From Aneurinibacillus danicus (lineage in GTDB: Bacteria > Bacillota > Bacilli > Aneurinibacillales > Aneurinibacillaceae), in contig NZ_BJXX01000023.1 in assembly GCF_007991215.1 (NCBI RefSeq), positions 1 to 43,575 of the forward strand: a stretch of DNA of 43,575 bases. The letters are read 5' to 3'. How positions within the stretch are numbered: position 1 is the stretch's first letter; the number at the start of each line of letters is the position of its first letter. Below are positions 8,066-17,471 of the stretch, piece after piece. Under the pieces are notes generated by a model, which was not told the DNA's origin, did no database searches, and saw only the letters and a program-made list of their open reading frames with translations. A program made the translations under genes and the position numbers.

Positions 8066-8860
8066 TTATGCCAGCACCGCACGGTCGCTTGCGAATTTTT
8101 CGCCGCGAAGCCGTTGGAATTCAGCCAGAAGTCTTTCAATTGTCAGGTTCTTCTTCTCTTCCTCCGGCACATCGAGAATAATCATGCCTTTATCCATCAT
8201 GATAAGACGGTTACCCAAGTCAAGCGCTTGCTGCATGTTGTGCGTAACCATCAGTGTCGTTAGCTTTTGCCGCCCGACAATTTCTTCCGTTAGCTCTGTA
8301 ATCCGCTGAGCGCGCGCCGGGTCCAATGCTGCGGTGTGCTCATCAAGCAGAAGGACCTTCGGCTTGGTAAAGGTTGCCATTAACAAACTTAGCGCCTGGC
8401 GCTCACCGCCGGACAACAGCCCCACTTTCGCGCTCAACCGGTTTTCAAGCCCGAGATGAAGCGTCTCGAGGTATGTGCGGAATTCATCACGCCTTTTTGC
8501 TGTTACGCCTCTACCCAGCGTTCGACGCTTATCCCGAGCATACGCCAACGCAAGATTTTCTTCGATTGTCATGGCGGGCGCCGTACCGGCCATCGGATCC
8601 TGAAATACACGACCAATCATAGGAGCCCGCTTGTATTCGGGAAGATTATTTACCTTCACGCCGTCAATTTCTACGGTTCCGTAATCCGGTTTCAGCACGC
8701 CTGAAATAATATTCATGAGCGTTGATTTTCCGGCTCCGTTACTCCCGATGATCGTAACGAAATCGCCCGGGTTTAAATGGAGGTTCACATGGTTAAGCGC
8801 CACTTTCTCATCCACGGTTCCTTCATTAAATACCACGTAGATATCATTGAGCTTAAGCAT
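8066..8860 (-). CDS. ABC importer ATP-binding subunit, TrpXYZ/PF04392-associated type
   Basis: This is the cytoplasmic ATPase of a three-gene importer. Walker A is GSNGAGKST (39-47), the Q-loop lies in RVFQDP, the signature is LSGGERQ (149-155), Walker B is VLLLDEHTAALD (169-180), and the switch His is in VTHNM. The 264-aa length and the sequence layout match ATPases accompanying PF04392 substrate-binding proteins, some of which transport tryptophan or other aromatic compounds. The start overlaps the permease gene by 8 bases, so the two are translationally coupled. Substrate identity cannot be read from this subunit. Confidence 0.9.
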   Translation of the reverse strand: MLKLNDIYVVFNEGTVDEKVALNHVNLHLNPGDFVTIIGSNGAGKSTLMNIISGVLKPDYGTVEIDGVKVNNLPEYKRAPMIGRVFQDPMAGTAPAMTIEENLALAYARDKRRTLGRGVTAKRRDEFRTYLETLHLGLENRLSAKVGLLSGGERQALSLLMATFTKPKVLLLDEHTAALDPARAQRITELTEEIVGRQKLTTLMVTHNMQQALDLGNRLIMMDKGMIILDVPEEEKKNLTIERLLAEFQRLRGEKFASDRAVLA

Positions 8861-9800
8861 GCTTCTTCACCTCGCCTCTTTCATGTACCATCTGTTGCTC
8901 CCGGTTCTTTGTCCGCACCGCTTTACGCTTCCGCTCTTTATAACTTGCAGAAATACGCGGCGCAATCAGTGCGGCGATAACAATTAAGGCAGTCATTAAC
9001 TTCATATCGGACGGATCAAGCCCTACCTGCATTGCCAAAGCCACGACCATGCGATAAATAATAGCTCCGCCGATTACGGCGAACGTAGCGCGCACAATCG
9101 AGCGGTCACCGAAAATCGCCTCACCAATAATGACAGAAGCAAGGCCGATGATAATCATCCCGATACCCATGGATACATCCGCAAATCCTTGATACTGGGC
9201 ATATAACGCCCCGGAGAGCGCTACAAGTCCGTTAGATATGCTTAATCCGATAATAATCGTATTATCCGTATTGGTGGAAAAACTGCGGATCATGCGCTGG
9301 TTGTTGCCCGTTGCCCGAATCGCGAGCCCCACTTCTGTATGAAGAAACCAGTCATTGATGAACTTAATAACAAGTGCAATGATTGCCAGCGCAAGCAAAA
9401 GACCGTAATCTCCCAGCGCAGAAAGCGCATCCTGAATTTGCGTAAACAGCGTATCTTCACCCAGCAGCGGCACATTCGCCTTGCCCATAATGCGAAGATT
9501 GATCGAATAAAGCGCAATCATGGACAAAATCCCTGACAACAGGGCATTAATCTTTCCTTTTGTATGCAGAATACCCGTCATCGCACCGACGACCAATCCA
9601 ATCAAAAGCGCGGATACCGTCGATAAAAACGGCGCGAAGCCCGCTGTAATCATCGTGGCGCCAATCGCTCCGCCGGTGGCGAAACTACCGTCCACCGTCA
9701 AATCCGGAAAGTCTAAAATTCGAAATGTTAAATATACACCAAGCGCCATAATGGCAAAAATAAATCCTGATTCAATCGATCCTAATAACGCTACGCCCAT
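8853..9800 (-). CDS. ABC importer permease subunit (BPD_transp_2-like)
   Basis: This 315-aa polytopic protein has about eight to nine hydrophobic helices and a basic C-terminal tail (KERKRKAVRTKNREQQ). The N-terminal LTFRILDFPDLTVDGSFA stretch and SLSISN-like core are typical of permeases paired with PF04392 binding proteins, in the LivH/RbsC-like superfamily. AAAGGAGGACGCT precedes the ATG. It lies 122 bases downstream of the binding-protein gene, with a hairpin between them, and overlaps the ATPase gene. Confidence 0.9.
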   Translation of the reverse strand: MGVALLGSIESGFIFAIMALGVYLTFRILDFPDLTVDGSFATGGAIGATMITAGFAPFLSTVSALLIGLVVGAMTGILHTKGKINALLSGILSMIALYSINLRIMGKANVPLLGEDTLFTQIQDALSALGDYGLLLALAIIALVIKFINDWFLHTEVGLAIRATGNNQRMIRSFSTNTDNTIIIGLSISNGLVALSGALYAQYQGFADVSMGIGMIIIGLASVIIGEAIFGDRSIVRATFAVIGGAIIYRMVVALAMQVGLDPSDMKLMTALIVIAALIAPRISASYKERKRKAVRTKNREQQMVHERGEVKKHA

Positions 9801-9814
9801 AGCGTCCTCCTTTC

Positions 9815-9905
9815 ACCTGCTCATCTGTCGATGTATTTATGCGGCATGGCAGGCTTCCGGAAAGAAGTCAGGGCTTCAGCTTCTTTCCTGTGAGGACCTG
9901 CTCAT
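9815..9905 (-). other. Intercistronic hairpin flanked by 10-base direct repeats
   Basis: GGAAAGAAG (9859-9867) pairs with CTTCTTTCC (9880-9888). The direct repeat ACCTGCTCAT occurs at 9815-9824 and 9896-9905 on either side. Its position between the binding-protein and permease genes fits a partial terminator or RNA-stability element that lets the binding protein be made in excess; no long T tract follows. Confidence 0.5.
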
Positions 9906-9922
9906 TCATTCGGTTTTATGCA

Positions 9923-10984
9923 TTATTTTGCTTCCGTTTTTTCAATCAGCTGCGGATTCCACTTATCCATCGCCTCTTTTGGCAGCTTCTCAATATCAAT
10001 GCCCTGAGCTTTTGCGGCTTCTTTGTTGATAGCAAGATTCAGCTTGTTCGGATAACCAACCGCTAAATCGCCCGGTTTCGCCCCGTCTTTTAAGATCTTC
10101 ACCGCCATAAGACCGGTATCATAGCCAATATCAGAATACTCGAATCCAACGCCTGCAAAACCGCCTCCACGTACGGATTCAAGCTCACCTACAAACAGGG
10201 GGATTTTGCTTTTGTTTGCTACCGCTACAATGGATTTCAGCGCAGTGACCGCCGTATTATCCTGCGGTACATAAATCGCGTCCACTTTTTTGCCAACCAA
10301 CGATTCCGCCGCCTGTTTTACTTCACTTGTATTAGTTGCAGTCGCTTCCACCGGGGTCAATTGCAGTTTGCCCAGTGCTTCTTTTGCCACTTTCACATTC
10401 GCCACAGAGTTCGCTTCACCGCTGTTATAAATAATGCCTACATTTTTTGCCTGCGGAAAGAAATCCTTAATAGCTTCCATCGTGTTCGGAATCGCGTCCG
10501 GAGGCGTATCGGAAAAACCGGTAATATTCTTGCCTGGCTTTTCAAGGTTATCCACCAGCTTAGCGCCTACCGGATCGGACACCGCTGTAAACAGAATCGG
10601 CGTATCCTTTACGTTCTGCAGCATTGCCTGCGCATTCGGCGTCGCAATTGCCAGAATCAAGTCTTTTTTGTCAGCCGCAAACTTCTGTGCAATCGTATTT
10701 GTATTTGTTGGGTCAGCTTGCGCATTCTGATAGTCGATTTCGATATTTTTTCCTTCTTCAAGTCCGTTTTCTTTTAGTGCTTTAATGAATCCTTCACGAG
10801 CCGCATCCAGGGCCGGATGTTCAACATACTGAGAAATACCTACCTTAAATTTTTTCTCTGTCCCAGCCCCTGTCTTCTGCTCCGTTTCGCCGGCCTGTTT
10901 ACTGGCGCCCTGTCCGCCGCAAGCAGCAAGCAGCAACATCATTGCCGCAAGAAGAATCGCTGCCAGCCGTTTCTTTTTCACCAT
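9923..10984 (-). CDS. ABC importer substrate-binding lipoprotein (TrpX-like, PF04392)
   Basis: The 353-aa product has a basic start and hydrophobic signal sequence ending in the lipobox LLAACGG, so it should be a membrane-anchored lipoprotein. The mature part follows the PF04392 fold: FKVGISQYVEHPALD at its start, TAVSDPVGAKLVDN in the first lobe and IYVPQDNTAVTA in the second. Members include the tryptophan-binding TrpX of streptococci, but others bind different ligands, so substrate is uncertain. The ATG at 10984 with AGGGGGA upstream is preferred over the frame opening at 11002. It is the first gene of the operon. No T-box or other riboswitch was seen upstream. Confidence 0.9.
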   Translation of the reverse strand: MVKKKRLAAILLAAMMLLLAACGGQGASKQAGETEQKTGAGTEKKFKVGISQYVEHPALDAAREGFIKALKENGLEEGKNIEIDYQNAQADPTNTNTIAQKFAADKKDLILAIATPNAQAMLQNVKDTPILFTAVSDPVGAKLVDNLEKPGKNITGFSDTPPDAIPNTMEAIKDFFPQAKNVGIIYNSGEANSVANVKVAKEALGKLQLTPVEATATNTSEVKQAAESLVGKKVDAIYVPQDNTAVTALKSIVAVANKSKIPLFVGELESVRGGGFAGVGFEYSDIGYDTGLMAVKILKDGAKPGDLAVGYPNKLNLAINKEAAKAQGIDIEKLPKEAMDKWNPQLIEKTEAK

Positions 10985-11046
10985 ACACGTTCCCCCTACC
11001 AAAGCTTTTATTTTATTTTAAAAATTTCATTTACTTCAGTAGATAC

Positions 11047-11052
11047 ATTATA
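11047..11052 (-). promoter_or_regulatory. Candidate -10 element for the ABC importer operon
   Basis: On the minus strand a perfect TATAAT lies about 63 bases upstream of the lipoprotein start. No clear -35 box is visible at 17 bases; CTTTAA is the nearest match. Moderate support only. Confidence 0.4.
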
Positions 11053-11167
11053 GCATGTTCTGTTTTACTTTAAAGCAAAAAAATAACGGAGATAATTTAT
11101 TTTTTTAAAATTAAAGAAGGTAAATCGCTTGATTTTTCTACTTTAACGCGTTCATAGAGAACAGCAA

Positions 11168-11212
11168 TAAAAATACTATTACTTGATTAACAAATCAAAT
11201 AACAGTATTTTT
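11168..11212 (-). terminator. Terminator of the 93-aa membrane-protein gene
   Basis: AAATACT-TTA-TTGATT and its near-complement pair around a TTAA-rich loop, ending in TATTTTT on the minus strand, directly after the stop at 11223. Confidence 0.75.
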
Positions 11213-11222
11213 AGCTTACAAT

Positions 11223-11504
11223 TTATTTAATTCCCTGGATCATAGAAAACACAAACAAATCGAGTGAAAGCAAGAACCCGGCAAAGAAACCGAACATCCC
11301 GAACATAAACCGATTTTTCTTCGCTCTTTCAAATTGAAGCGCAGTCAGCACCCCGACAAATGGAATAGCGACCTCCAACGCAATAAAACGCATTCTAAGC
11401 CCTTCGTCTCCCCCTTTCAGCGCTTCAAACGAAATGGAATAATTATACGCCGCAAGCCCTATAATCACCAGCAAAAACGGACTCATCCGCAGTAATGTTT
11501 TCAT
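11223..11504 (-). CDS. Small membrane protein with three hydrophobic helices, 93 aa
   Basis: Not recognised as a named family. Hydrophobic stretches lie at about residues 7-25, 43-60 and 68-90, separated by short charged loops (ALKGGDEGLRMR and QFERAKKNRF). This fits a three-helix integral membrane protein. GGGGGAGAAGCGAA precedes the ATG at 11504. It sits between the pseudouridine synthase gene and a terminator on the same strand; the 80-base gap to the upstream gene leaves co-transcription open. Confidence 0.7.
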   Translation of the reverse strand: MKTLLRMSPFLLVIIGLAAYNYSISFEALKGGDEGLRMRFIALEVAIPFVGVLTALQFERAKKNRFMFGMFGFFAGFLLSLDLFVFSMIQGIK

Positions 11505-11585
11505 TTCGCTTCTCCCCCTCTACTGCTTCCCATGTTACTTTGTTCCTCCTAAGCGGTAAAGAGCAGGAGAAAAATATTCACGAAA

Positions 11586-12509
11586 TTATAATTTTTGCGA
11601 AGAAGAGAGAAGAGCCGACATATCTTCCGGGAGCGGCGCTTCAAATAAGAGGTCGGATTTATGACGCGGATGCGGAAACGTAAGCGTACGTGCATGAAGC
11701 GCCTGCCTTGCAATCAGCATTTTCTCCCCGCCGTATAAATCGTCTCCGAGCAGCGGATGCCCGATATGGCTCATATGGACGCGAATCTGGTGTGTACGCC
11801 CGGTATCGAGTTTCAATCTCAGATGCGTAAACTCCTTATATCTGCCTAGCACGTTATAATGGGTGCGCGCCCATTGCCCACTTTCATGAACGATGCGTTC
11901 CATAAGCGAGTCCGCTTTGCGCGCAATCGGCGCATCGATCGTGCCCTCTTCCTTTTCCACCTGTCCATGCACCAGCGCTTCGTAATAACGCGCAATCCCG
12001 TTCTGTCGTTGAACCGCAGCCAGCTGTTGGTGCGAATACTGACTTTTGGCAATCAACACCAGGCCCGATGTATCTTTATCCAACCGGTTAACCGGACGGA
12101 ATTTACGCGAAATGCCCTGCTTTCGCCAGTGATACACTACACCGTTCGCCAGCGTCCCGCTTGGATAAAGCATCGTCGGATGCACGCATAAATTGGGCGC
12201 TTTGTTTACCACTAGAATGTCTTCATCTTCATATGTGATACAGAAAGAAACCGGCTCAGGTATAATATTTTCCGACTCTTCTTCCGGCAGGTATAACTCA
12301 ATTGTGTCTCCTTCTCGCAGCGGATGATCCAAATACGTTGGTGCCCCGTTCAGGCGAATGCCTTTAACGTGTTTTAATTCAACCAACAGGCTGCGCGAAA
12401 TACCGTGATCTTCGCGAAGAAAACTGCGTACGTTTTTTCCTGCCTCTTCAACCTCTCGTGGTACGATAAATCGGAGCACCTGCTGTTTTTTTTCCTGCTT
12501 TTCTTTCAT
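11586..12509 (-). CDS. RluA-family pseudouridine synthase
   Basis: This 307-aa enzyme would isomerise uridine to pseudouridine in rRNA or tRNA. An S4-like RNA-binding segment occupies the first ~75 residues (VRSFLREDHGISRSLLVELK...GDTIELYLP). The catalytic domain carries the RluA motif NRLDKDTSGLVLIAK with the catalytic Asp144, and later the RTHQIRVHMSHIGHPLLGDDLYGG segment. The overall layout matches RluD/YlyB-like Bacillus paralogues, and which rRNA site is modified cannot be told by eye. GGGGGATAGAAC precedes the ATG. It is divergent from pyc. Confidence 0.93.
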   Translation of the reverse strand: MKEKQEKKQQVLRFIVPREVEEAGKNVRSFLREDHGISRSLLVELKHVKGIRLNGAPTYLDHPLREGDTIELYLPEEESENIIPEPVSFCITYEDEDILVVNKAPNLCVHPTMLYPSGTLANGVVYHWRKQGISRKFRPVNRLDKDTSGLVLIAKSQYSHQQLAAVQRQNGIARYYEALVHGQVEKEEGTIDAPIARKADSLMERIVHESGQWARTHYNVLGRYKEFTHLRLKLDTGRTHQIRVHMSHIGHPLLGDDLYGGEKMLIARQALHARTLTFPHPRHKSDLLFEAPLPEDMSALLSSSQKL

Positions 12510-12689
12510 GTTCTATCCCCCAGCATTTTCAATTCCAAACACTTCCCTTATATCTTCTGTACCGAAATGCTAATTTCATCGGTTTTTCGGTGTTTTGAAT
12601 ATTCATTCATGTGTTATTATTAATTTAGTTCTCAACTTTACATACCGTTTTGGTTTGAGAGACAAATTATATAGGAGAGGGAGATTTGA

Positions 12690-15600
12690 ATGGCCCAGAT
12701 TAAAAAGTTCAAGAAAATTCTGGTGGCAAACCGCGGCGAAATTGCCATCCGGATTTTCCGCGCCTGCACCGAGCTCGGTATCCGCACTGTCGCTGTATAC
12801 TCTGAGCAAGACAATGTCGCTCTGCACCGTTTCAAAGCTGATGAAGCCTATTTAATCGGGGAAGGTAAAGGCCCGATTGAAGCCTATCTGGACATCGAAA
12901 GCATCATCGAAGTAGCCAAGCGCCACGATGTCGATGCCATTCATCCCGGCTACGGCTTCTTATCCGAAAACGAACAATTTGCCAGACGCTGCGAAGAAGA
13001 AGGCATTACGTTCATCGGACCGAAATCCGAACACATCGCCAAATTCGGCGACAAAGTCACCGCACGCCAGATGGCAATCGAAGCCGATATTCCGGTCATC
13101 CCTGGTACTCCGGAACCGGTGCGCACGCTGGAAGAAGCGCTGCGCTTTGTGAAAGAAAACGGCTACCCGATTATCATCAAAGCCGCATCCGGTGGCGGTG
13201 GCCGCGGCATGCGTATCGTCCGCAAGCAAAGTGAGCTTACGGATGCGCTTGATCGCGCCCGTTCCGAAGCAAAATCCGCCTTCGGAAACGCCGCCGTCTA
13301 CCTTGAAAAATATCTTGAAAATCCAAAGCACATCGAAGTGCAAATCCTGGCCGACCAGCATGGACACGCCGTGCACCTATTTGAGCGCGACTGCTCGATT
13401 CAGCGCAGGCATCAAAAAGTCGTCGAGGTAGCACCAAGCCTGTCTCTTACGGAAAGACAGCGCGAAGAGATCTGCAACGCGGCGCTGCGTCTGGCCCGCT
13501 CGTCCAACTACATCAATGCCGGTACGGTCGAGTTTTTAGTCGCACCGGATGGAAAATTTTATTTTATCGAAGTTAACCCGCGAATTCAAGTAGAACACAC
13601 GATTACCGAAATGGTGACCGGCATCGATATCGTTCAGTCACAGATTCGTATCGCGGAAGGGTACGCGCTTGAAGATCCGGAGATCGGCATTCCTTCCCAA
13701 TCAAGCGTACAGATGCGCGGCTTCGCCATTCAGTCCCGCGTAACGACAGAAGATCCGGAGAAAGGATTTGTGCCGGATACAGGCCGTTTGCTTGCATACC
13801 GTTCCGCCAGCGGTTTTGGCGTGCGCCTAGACGCCGGCATCGGCGCACATGGCGCGACGATTACGCCACACTACGACTCTTTGCTCGTAAAAGTATCAAC
13901 GCATGCGCTTACATTCGAACGAGCAGCCAGAAAAATGCTGCGTACCTTAAAAGAATTCCGGATTCGCGGCGTGAAAACAAACATCCCGTTCCTTGAGAAC
14001 GTGATGCAGCACCCGGACTTCTTAAGCGGAAATTATAATACTTCCTTTATCGATACAAAACCAGAGCTATTTGAGTTCCCGATTCGTAAAGACCGCGGAA
14101 CAAAAATTTTAACCTATATTGGACAAACGATTGTCAACGGCCACCCGGGCCTTACTAAGACGGACAAAAAACCGTTGTTCGGGGCTCCCCGCATTCCGGA
14201 AACATCCTATAAACAGGAGTATCCGGCGGGAACCAAACAAATTTTAGACGAGCAGGGACCGGAAGGCCTTGTCAAATGGATTCAGCAGCAGAAAAAACTG
14301 CTGGTGACCGACACGACGTTCCGTGACGCGCACCAATCGCTGTTCGCTACCCGTGTGCGTACGCACGATTTGCTGCAGATTGCGGAAGCGACCGGCAAAC
14401 TGGCCCCTGACTTGTTCTCGCTTGAGATGTGGGGCGGGGCTACATTCGATACAAGCATGCGCTTCTTAAATGAAGATCCGTGGGACCGTCTGTGTAAGCT
14501 GCGCGAAAAGATTCCGAACCTGCTGTTCCAAATGCTGTTCCGCGGCGCCAACGCCGTTGGCTATACGAACTACCCGGACAATGTGATCAGGAAATTCATC
14601 GAAACGTCCGCGAAGGCAGGCATTGATGTCTTCCGGATTTTCGACAGCCTAAACTGGCTGGACGGCATGCGCCTCGCGATCGAGAGCGTACGCGAGACTG
14701 GAAAGATTGCGGAAGCCGCTATCTGCTACACCGGCGACATTCTCGATCCGAAACGTGAGAAATACAACTTGCAGTATTACGTCAACCTGGCGAAGGAGTT
14801 AGAAAAAGCGGGCGCGCATATTCTTGCGATCAAAGACATGGCCGGTCTTTTAAAGCCATACGCCGCGTACGAGTTGGTCAAAGCGCTGAAACAAGAAATC
14901 AGCATTCCGATCCACCTGCATACGCATGATACAAGCGGAAATGCGGGAGCGATGCTGCTAAAAGCGGCCGAAGCTGGCGTCGATATCGTGGATGCGGCAC
15001 TTAGCTCTATGTCCGGTCTAACGTCGCAGCCCAGCTTGAATGCACTCGCCTACGCGCTTGAGCACGACAAACGTGCGACCGGACTCAATCACGAGAACTA
15101 TCAAAAGCTCGCCGACTACTGGGAGGACGTCCGCAAATATTATGTCGGATTCGAGACCGATATGAAAGCAAGCAACGCTGAAGTGTACAAGCATGAAATG
15201 CCGGGCGGGCAGTACACCAACCTGGAGCAGCAGGCCAAAGCCGTCGGGCTTGGCGACCGCTGGGGCGAAGTGAAAGAGATGTACTCCACCGTGAACCGCA
15301 TGTTCGGAGACATCGTCAAAGTCACACCATCATCGAAAGTGGTGGGAGATATGGCGCTGTTTATGGTACAAAACAACTTGACGGAAAAGGACGTATATGA
15401 GCGTGGAGAAAATATCGATTTCCCTGAGTCGGTGATTACCTTCTTCCAGGGATATCTCGGCCAGCCGCACGGCGGTTTTCCGGAAGAGTTGCAGCGTGTG
15501 ATTCTGAAAGGGCGGGACTACTTTACATCCCGTCCGGGTGAGTTGCTGCCGTCCGCCGACTTTGAGGAGATCAAAACAATGCTTGAAGAAAAGCTGGAGC

Positions 15601-16145
15601 GTGAGATTACTGATTTCGATCTCCTGTCGTATGTTATGTATCCGCAGGTATTTTTAGACATGCAGAAGCGCCAGCAGGAATTCGGCGACGTATCTGTGCT
15701 TGATACGCCGACGTTCTTCTACGGTCTGCGCCTGGGTGAAGAAATCGCGGTCAACATCGAACAGGGAAAAACACTGATGGTAAAGCTGGTTTCCATCGGT
15801 GAAATCAGCCCGGACGGTACACGCACGATTTATTTTGAACTGAATGGCCAACCGCGTGAAATTAACATCAGGGATGCATCCGCTAAAGTCACGATCGCTC
15901 AGCGTCCGAAAGCGGACCCGTCGGAGCCGGGCCAAATCGGCGCTTCCATGCCGGGGAAAGTGCTGAAAGTCATGGTAGAGCAGGGGGACAAAGTGAAAAA
16001 AGGCGAGCATGTGATTGTCACCGAAGCGATGAAAATGGAGACGACAATGCAAGCTCCATTTAACGGTATCGTGAAAGAAATTCATGTCAAAGCCGGCGAT
16101 ACAATCGAATCAGGCGATTTGCTAATTGTAATTAATAAAAGCTAA
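12690..16145 (+). CDS. pyc: Pyruvate carboxylase
   Basis: This 1151-aa biotin enzyme carboxylates pyruvate to oxaloacetate using ATP and bicarbonate, the main anaplerotic reaction in Bacillus-type bacteria. Domains in order: biotin carboxylase (about 1-455, with KILVANRGEIAIRIFRA, the ATP-grasp loop ASGGGGRGMR and the EVNPRIQVEHTITE segment); carboxyltransferase (about 530-810, with TTFRDAHQSLFATRVRT and the metal site HLHTHDTSGN); the PYC allosteric/tetramerisation segment; and the C-terminal biotinyl domain with VTEAMKMETTMQ, Lys1115 being biotinylated. The length equals other full-length enzymes. GGAGAGGGAG precedes the ATG. It is monocistronic, ending in a strong hairpin. Confidence 0.98.
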   Translation: MAQIKKFKKILVANRGEIAIRIFRACTELGIRTVAVYSEQDNVALHRFKADEAYLIGEGKGPIEAYLDIESIIEVAKRHDVDAIHPGYGFLSENEQFARRCEEEGITFIGPKSEHIAKFGDKVTARQMAIEADIPVIPGTPEPVRTLEEALRFVKENGYPIIIKAASGGGGRGMRIVRKQSELTDALDRARSEAKSAFGNAAVYLEKYLENPKHIEVQILADQHGHAVHLFERDCSIQRRHQKVVEVAPSLSLTERQREEICNAALRLARSSNYINAGTVEFLVAPDGKFYFIEVNPRIQVEHTITEMVTGIDIVQSQIRIAEGYALEDPEIGIPSQSSVQMRGFAIQSRVTTEDPEKGFVPDTGRLLAYRSASGFGVRLDAGIGAHGATITPHYDSLLVKVSTHALTFERAARKMLRTLKEFRIRGVKTNIPFLENVMQHPDFLSGNYNTSFIDTKPELFEFPIRKDRGTKILTYIGQTIVNGHPGLTKTDKKPLFGAPRIPETSYKQEYPAGTKQILDEQGPEGLVKWIQQQKKLLVTDTTFRDAHQSLFATRVRTHDLLQIAEATGKLAPDLFSLEMWGGATFDTSMRFLNEDPWDRLCKLREKIPNLLFQMLFRGANAVGYTNYPDNVIRKFIETSAKAGIDVFRIFDSLNWLDGMRLAIESVRETGKIAEAAICYTGDILDPKREKYNLQYYVNLAKELEKAGAHILAIKDMAGLLKPYAAYELVKALKQEISIPIHLHTHDTSGNAGAMLLKAAEAGVDIVDAALSSMSGLTSQPSLNALAYALEHDKRATGLNHENYQKLADYWEDVRKYYVGFETDMKASNAEVYKHEMPGGQYTNLEQQAKAVGLGDRWGEVKEMYSTVNRMFGDIVKVTPSSKVVGDMALFMVQNNLTEKDVYERGENIDFPESVITFFQGYLGQPHGGFPEELQRVILKGRDYFTSRPGELLPSADFEEIKTMLEEKLEREITDFDLLSYVMYPQVFLDMQKRQQEFGDVSVLDTPTFFYGLRLGEEIAVNIEQGKTLMVKLVSIGEISPDGTRTIYFELNGQPREINIRDASAKVTIAQRPKADPSEPGQIGASMPGKVLKVMVEQGDKVKKGEHVIVTEAMKMETTMQAPFNGIVKEIHVKAGDTIESGDLLIVINKS

Positions 16146-16158
16146 ATAGCTTTTCGAA

Positions 16159-16190
16159 GAAAAAAGAGCACCGCTGCGTGCTCTTTTTTC
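16159..16190. terminator. Bidirectional terminator between pyc and ytfJ
   Basis: AAAAAAGAGCAC and GTGCTCTTTTTT pair perfectly around CGCTGC, giving T tracts on both strands. It serves the converging pyc and ytfI-ytfJ transcripts. Confidence 0.9.
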
Positions 16191-16191
16191 A

Positions 16192-16686
16192 TTAATGAAG
16201 CTCATCAATAATCTGCTCGTCGCGTTTTCCCTCTTGCTTTTCTTCCCGGCCTTTATCGCCGCGAATCATACTCTGAATTTTCTCGACTACGGCGGGCGCC
16301 AAATCCATCATTCGTTCATACAGGTGAGACTGTCCCTGCAGTGAGATGGAACGCACGCCGTGTTTACCGACGATAAGGAACGCAATCGGCGTAATGGAAA
16401 CACCGCCGCCGCTCCCCCCGCCAAACGGAAGATCGCTTCTTCGTCCCCCGTTTACGTGCTGGCGGGCCGCATCTCCATCAGTACGGTCATGACGCCGATC
16501 GGTTTCCTCATACGTTTCAAATTCGCTGCCGCCGGCGGCAAAGCCGAAACCAACCTTGGAAACCGGAATAATAACGCTTCCGTCCGGTGTTTCCACCGGG
16601 TCGCCGATGATGGTATTAACGTCCACCATTTCTTTAATATTTTCCATTGCTGTTTGCATTAAGCCTTGAATCGGATGTTCTCCCAT
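16192..16686 (-). CDS. ytfJ: GerW/YtfJ family sporulation protein
   Basis: The 164-aa product has the family hallmark start MGEHPIQGLMQTAMENIKEM, followed by DVNTIIGDPVETPDGS and KVGFGFAAGGSEF, then a Gly-rich stretch GGGSGGGVSITPIAFL. In Bacillus subtilis the orthologue (gerW, formerly ytfJ) is made in the forespore and is needed for normal spore germination. The start overlaps the upstream DUF2953 gene by 28 bases, and its ribosome-binding site inside that gene is weak, so translation is probably coupled. The C-terminal tail is highly charged (KGREEKQEGKRDEQ). Confidence 0.93.
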   Translation of the reverse strand: MGEHPIQGLMQTAMENIKEMVDVNTIIGDPVETPDGSVIIPVSKVGFGFAAGGSEFETYEETDRRHDRTDGDAARQHVNGGRRSDLPFGGGSGGGVSITPIAFLIVGKHGVRSISLQGQSHLYERMMDLAPAVVEKIQSMIRGDKGREEKQEGKRDEQIIDELH

Positions 16687-17333
16687 ACGCGCTCACGCCC
16701 TTTCAGGAAATAGTGCACTGCAATTCGAATGACTGCAATGATAGCATGTCCGATCCTGAAACGCAGTATACAGACAAGATGAGTATCCAGCATTTCACGA
16801 TGAAATTCCGGCAGAACGTACAATCGAGGCTGCGTCGTAAGAGAGATATAGTGCGCAAGAACGGCGATAATCGAACTTTTTATGGCCCACACGGCACCGA
16901 CGCTTGCGCCGGTAGCTGACGCTTCACCCAAGCCGATGCTTGTCCGCCATTCCAGCATCTCTCCCCGCACATATTTTAATGTGTGCCGCATAATCCCGTT
17001 TAAATCATAAACATTACGCAGCAATCGTACGAACTTTCGCTGCATTCGCTTTATCGTACGCGGGGTAATCCACATTTTTTTTCGTTCTTTTGCCTGCCCC
17101 TTTTGCCCGACTTCGGCCTTTTGTGATACTTTTACCCCTTTGGATAAACTCTCTATTTGCAGCATATTGACGGTAAAACGATATTTTAGTAAGCGCCTAT
17201 ACATAGATACTTCCACATCAATGCGGTCATTCTCCGCTGCTCGCTTGTACACGATCCGGATGCGTAAGGATGTAAACCAGATAAGCACTCCCAGGATTCC
17301 TGTACTACCCAAAAAAATCAGCCAGCCGTTCAT
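16659..17333 (-). CDS. ytfI: DUF2953 membrane protein (YtfI-like)
   Basis: The 224-aa protein starts at the ATG at 17333 (AAGGTGGAGCGGAT upstream), not at the earlier open frame from 17411. An N-terminal membrane helix (GWLIFLGSTGILGVLIWFTS) leads into a basic region, then SIGLGEASATGASVGAVWAI, characteristic of DUF2953, and a hydrophobic C-terminus. The gene precedes and overlaps ytfJ, the same arrangement as ytfI-ytfJ in Bacillus subtilis. A spore-related role is inferred from that partnership. Biochemical function is unknown. Confidence 0.88.
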   Translation of the reverse strand: MNGWLIFLGSTGILGVLIWFTSLRIRIVYKRAAENDRIDVEVSMYRRLLKYRFTVNMLQIESLSKGVKVSQKAEVGQKGQAKERKKMWITPRTIKRMQRKFVRLLRNVYDLNGIMRHTLKYVRGEMLEWRTSIGLGEASATGASVGAVWAIKSSIIAVLAHYISLTTQPRLYVLPEFHREMLDTHLVCILRFRIGHAIIAVIRIAVHYFLKGRERVWENIRFKA

Positions 17334-17471
17334 ATCCGCTCCACCTTCCCACACAGGTAGTATGAGCGTATTGCCTCTGTAACATACAGAAAATAAAAGC
17401 AACTTTTCCACAGATAATGAGTCAAAACAATTGATATTATTACATCAAACAATATAGGAGACGTGACAAAA

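Noticed and set aside
10985-11222. T-box leader for tryptophan upstream of the TrpX-like gene
   Set aside because: No T-box sequence (TGGNACCGCG) or specifier loop was seen in the leader.
12960-13376. 138-aa antisense frame over pyc
   Set aside because: It has no recognisable protein and lies wholly inside strongly conserved pyc codons; a shadow frame.
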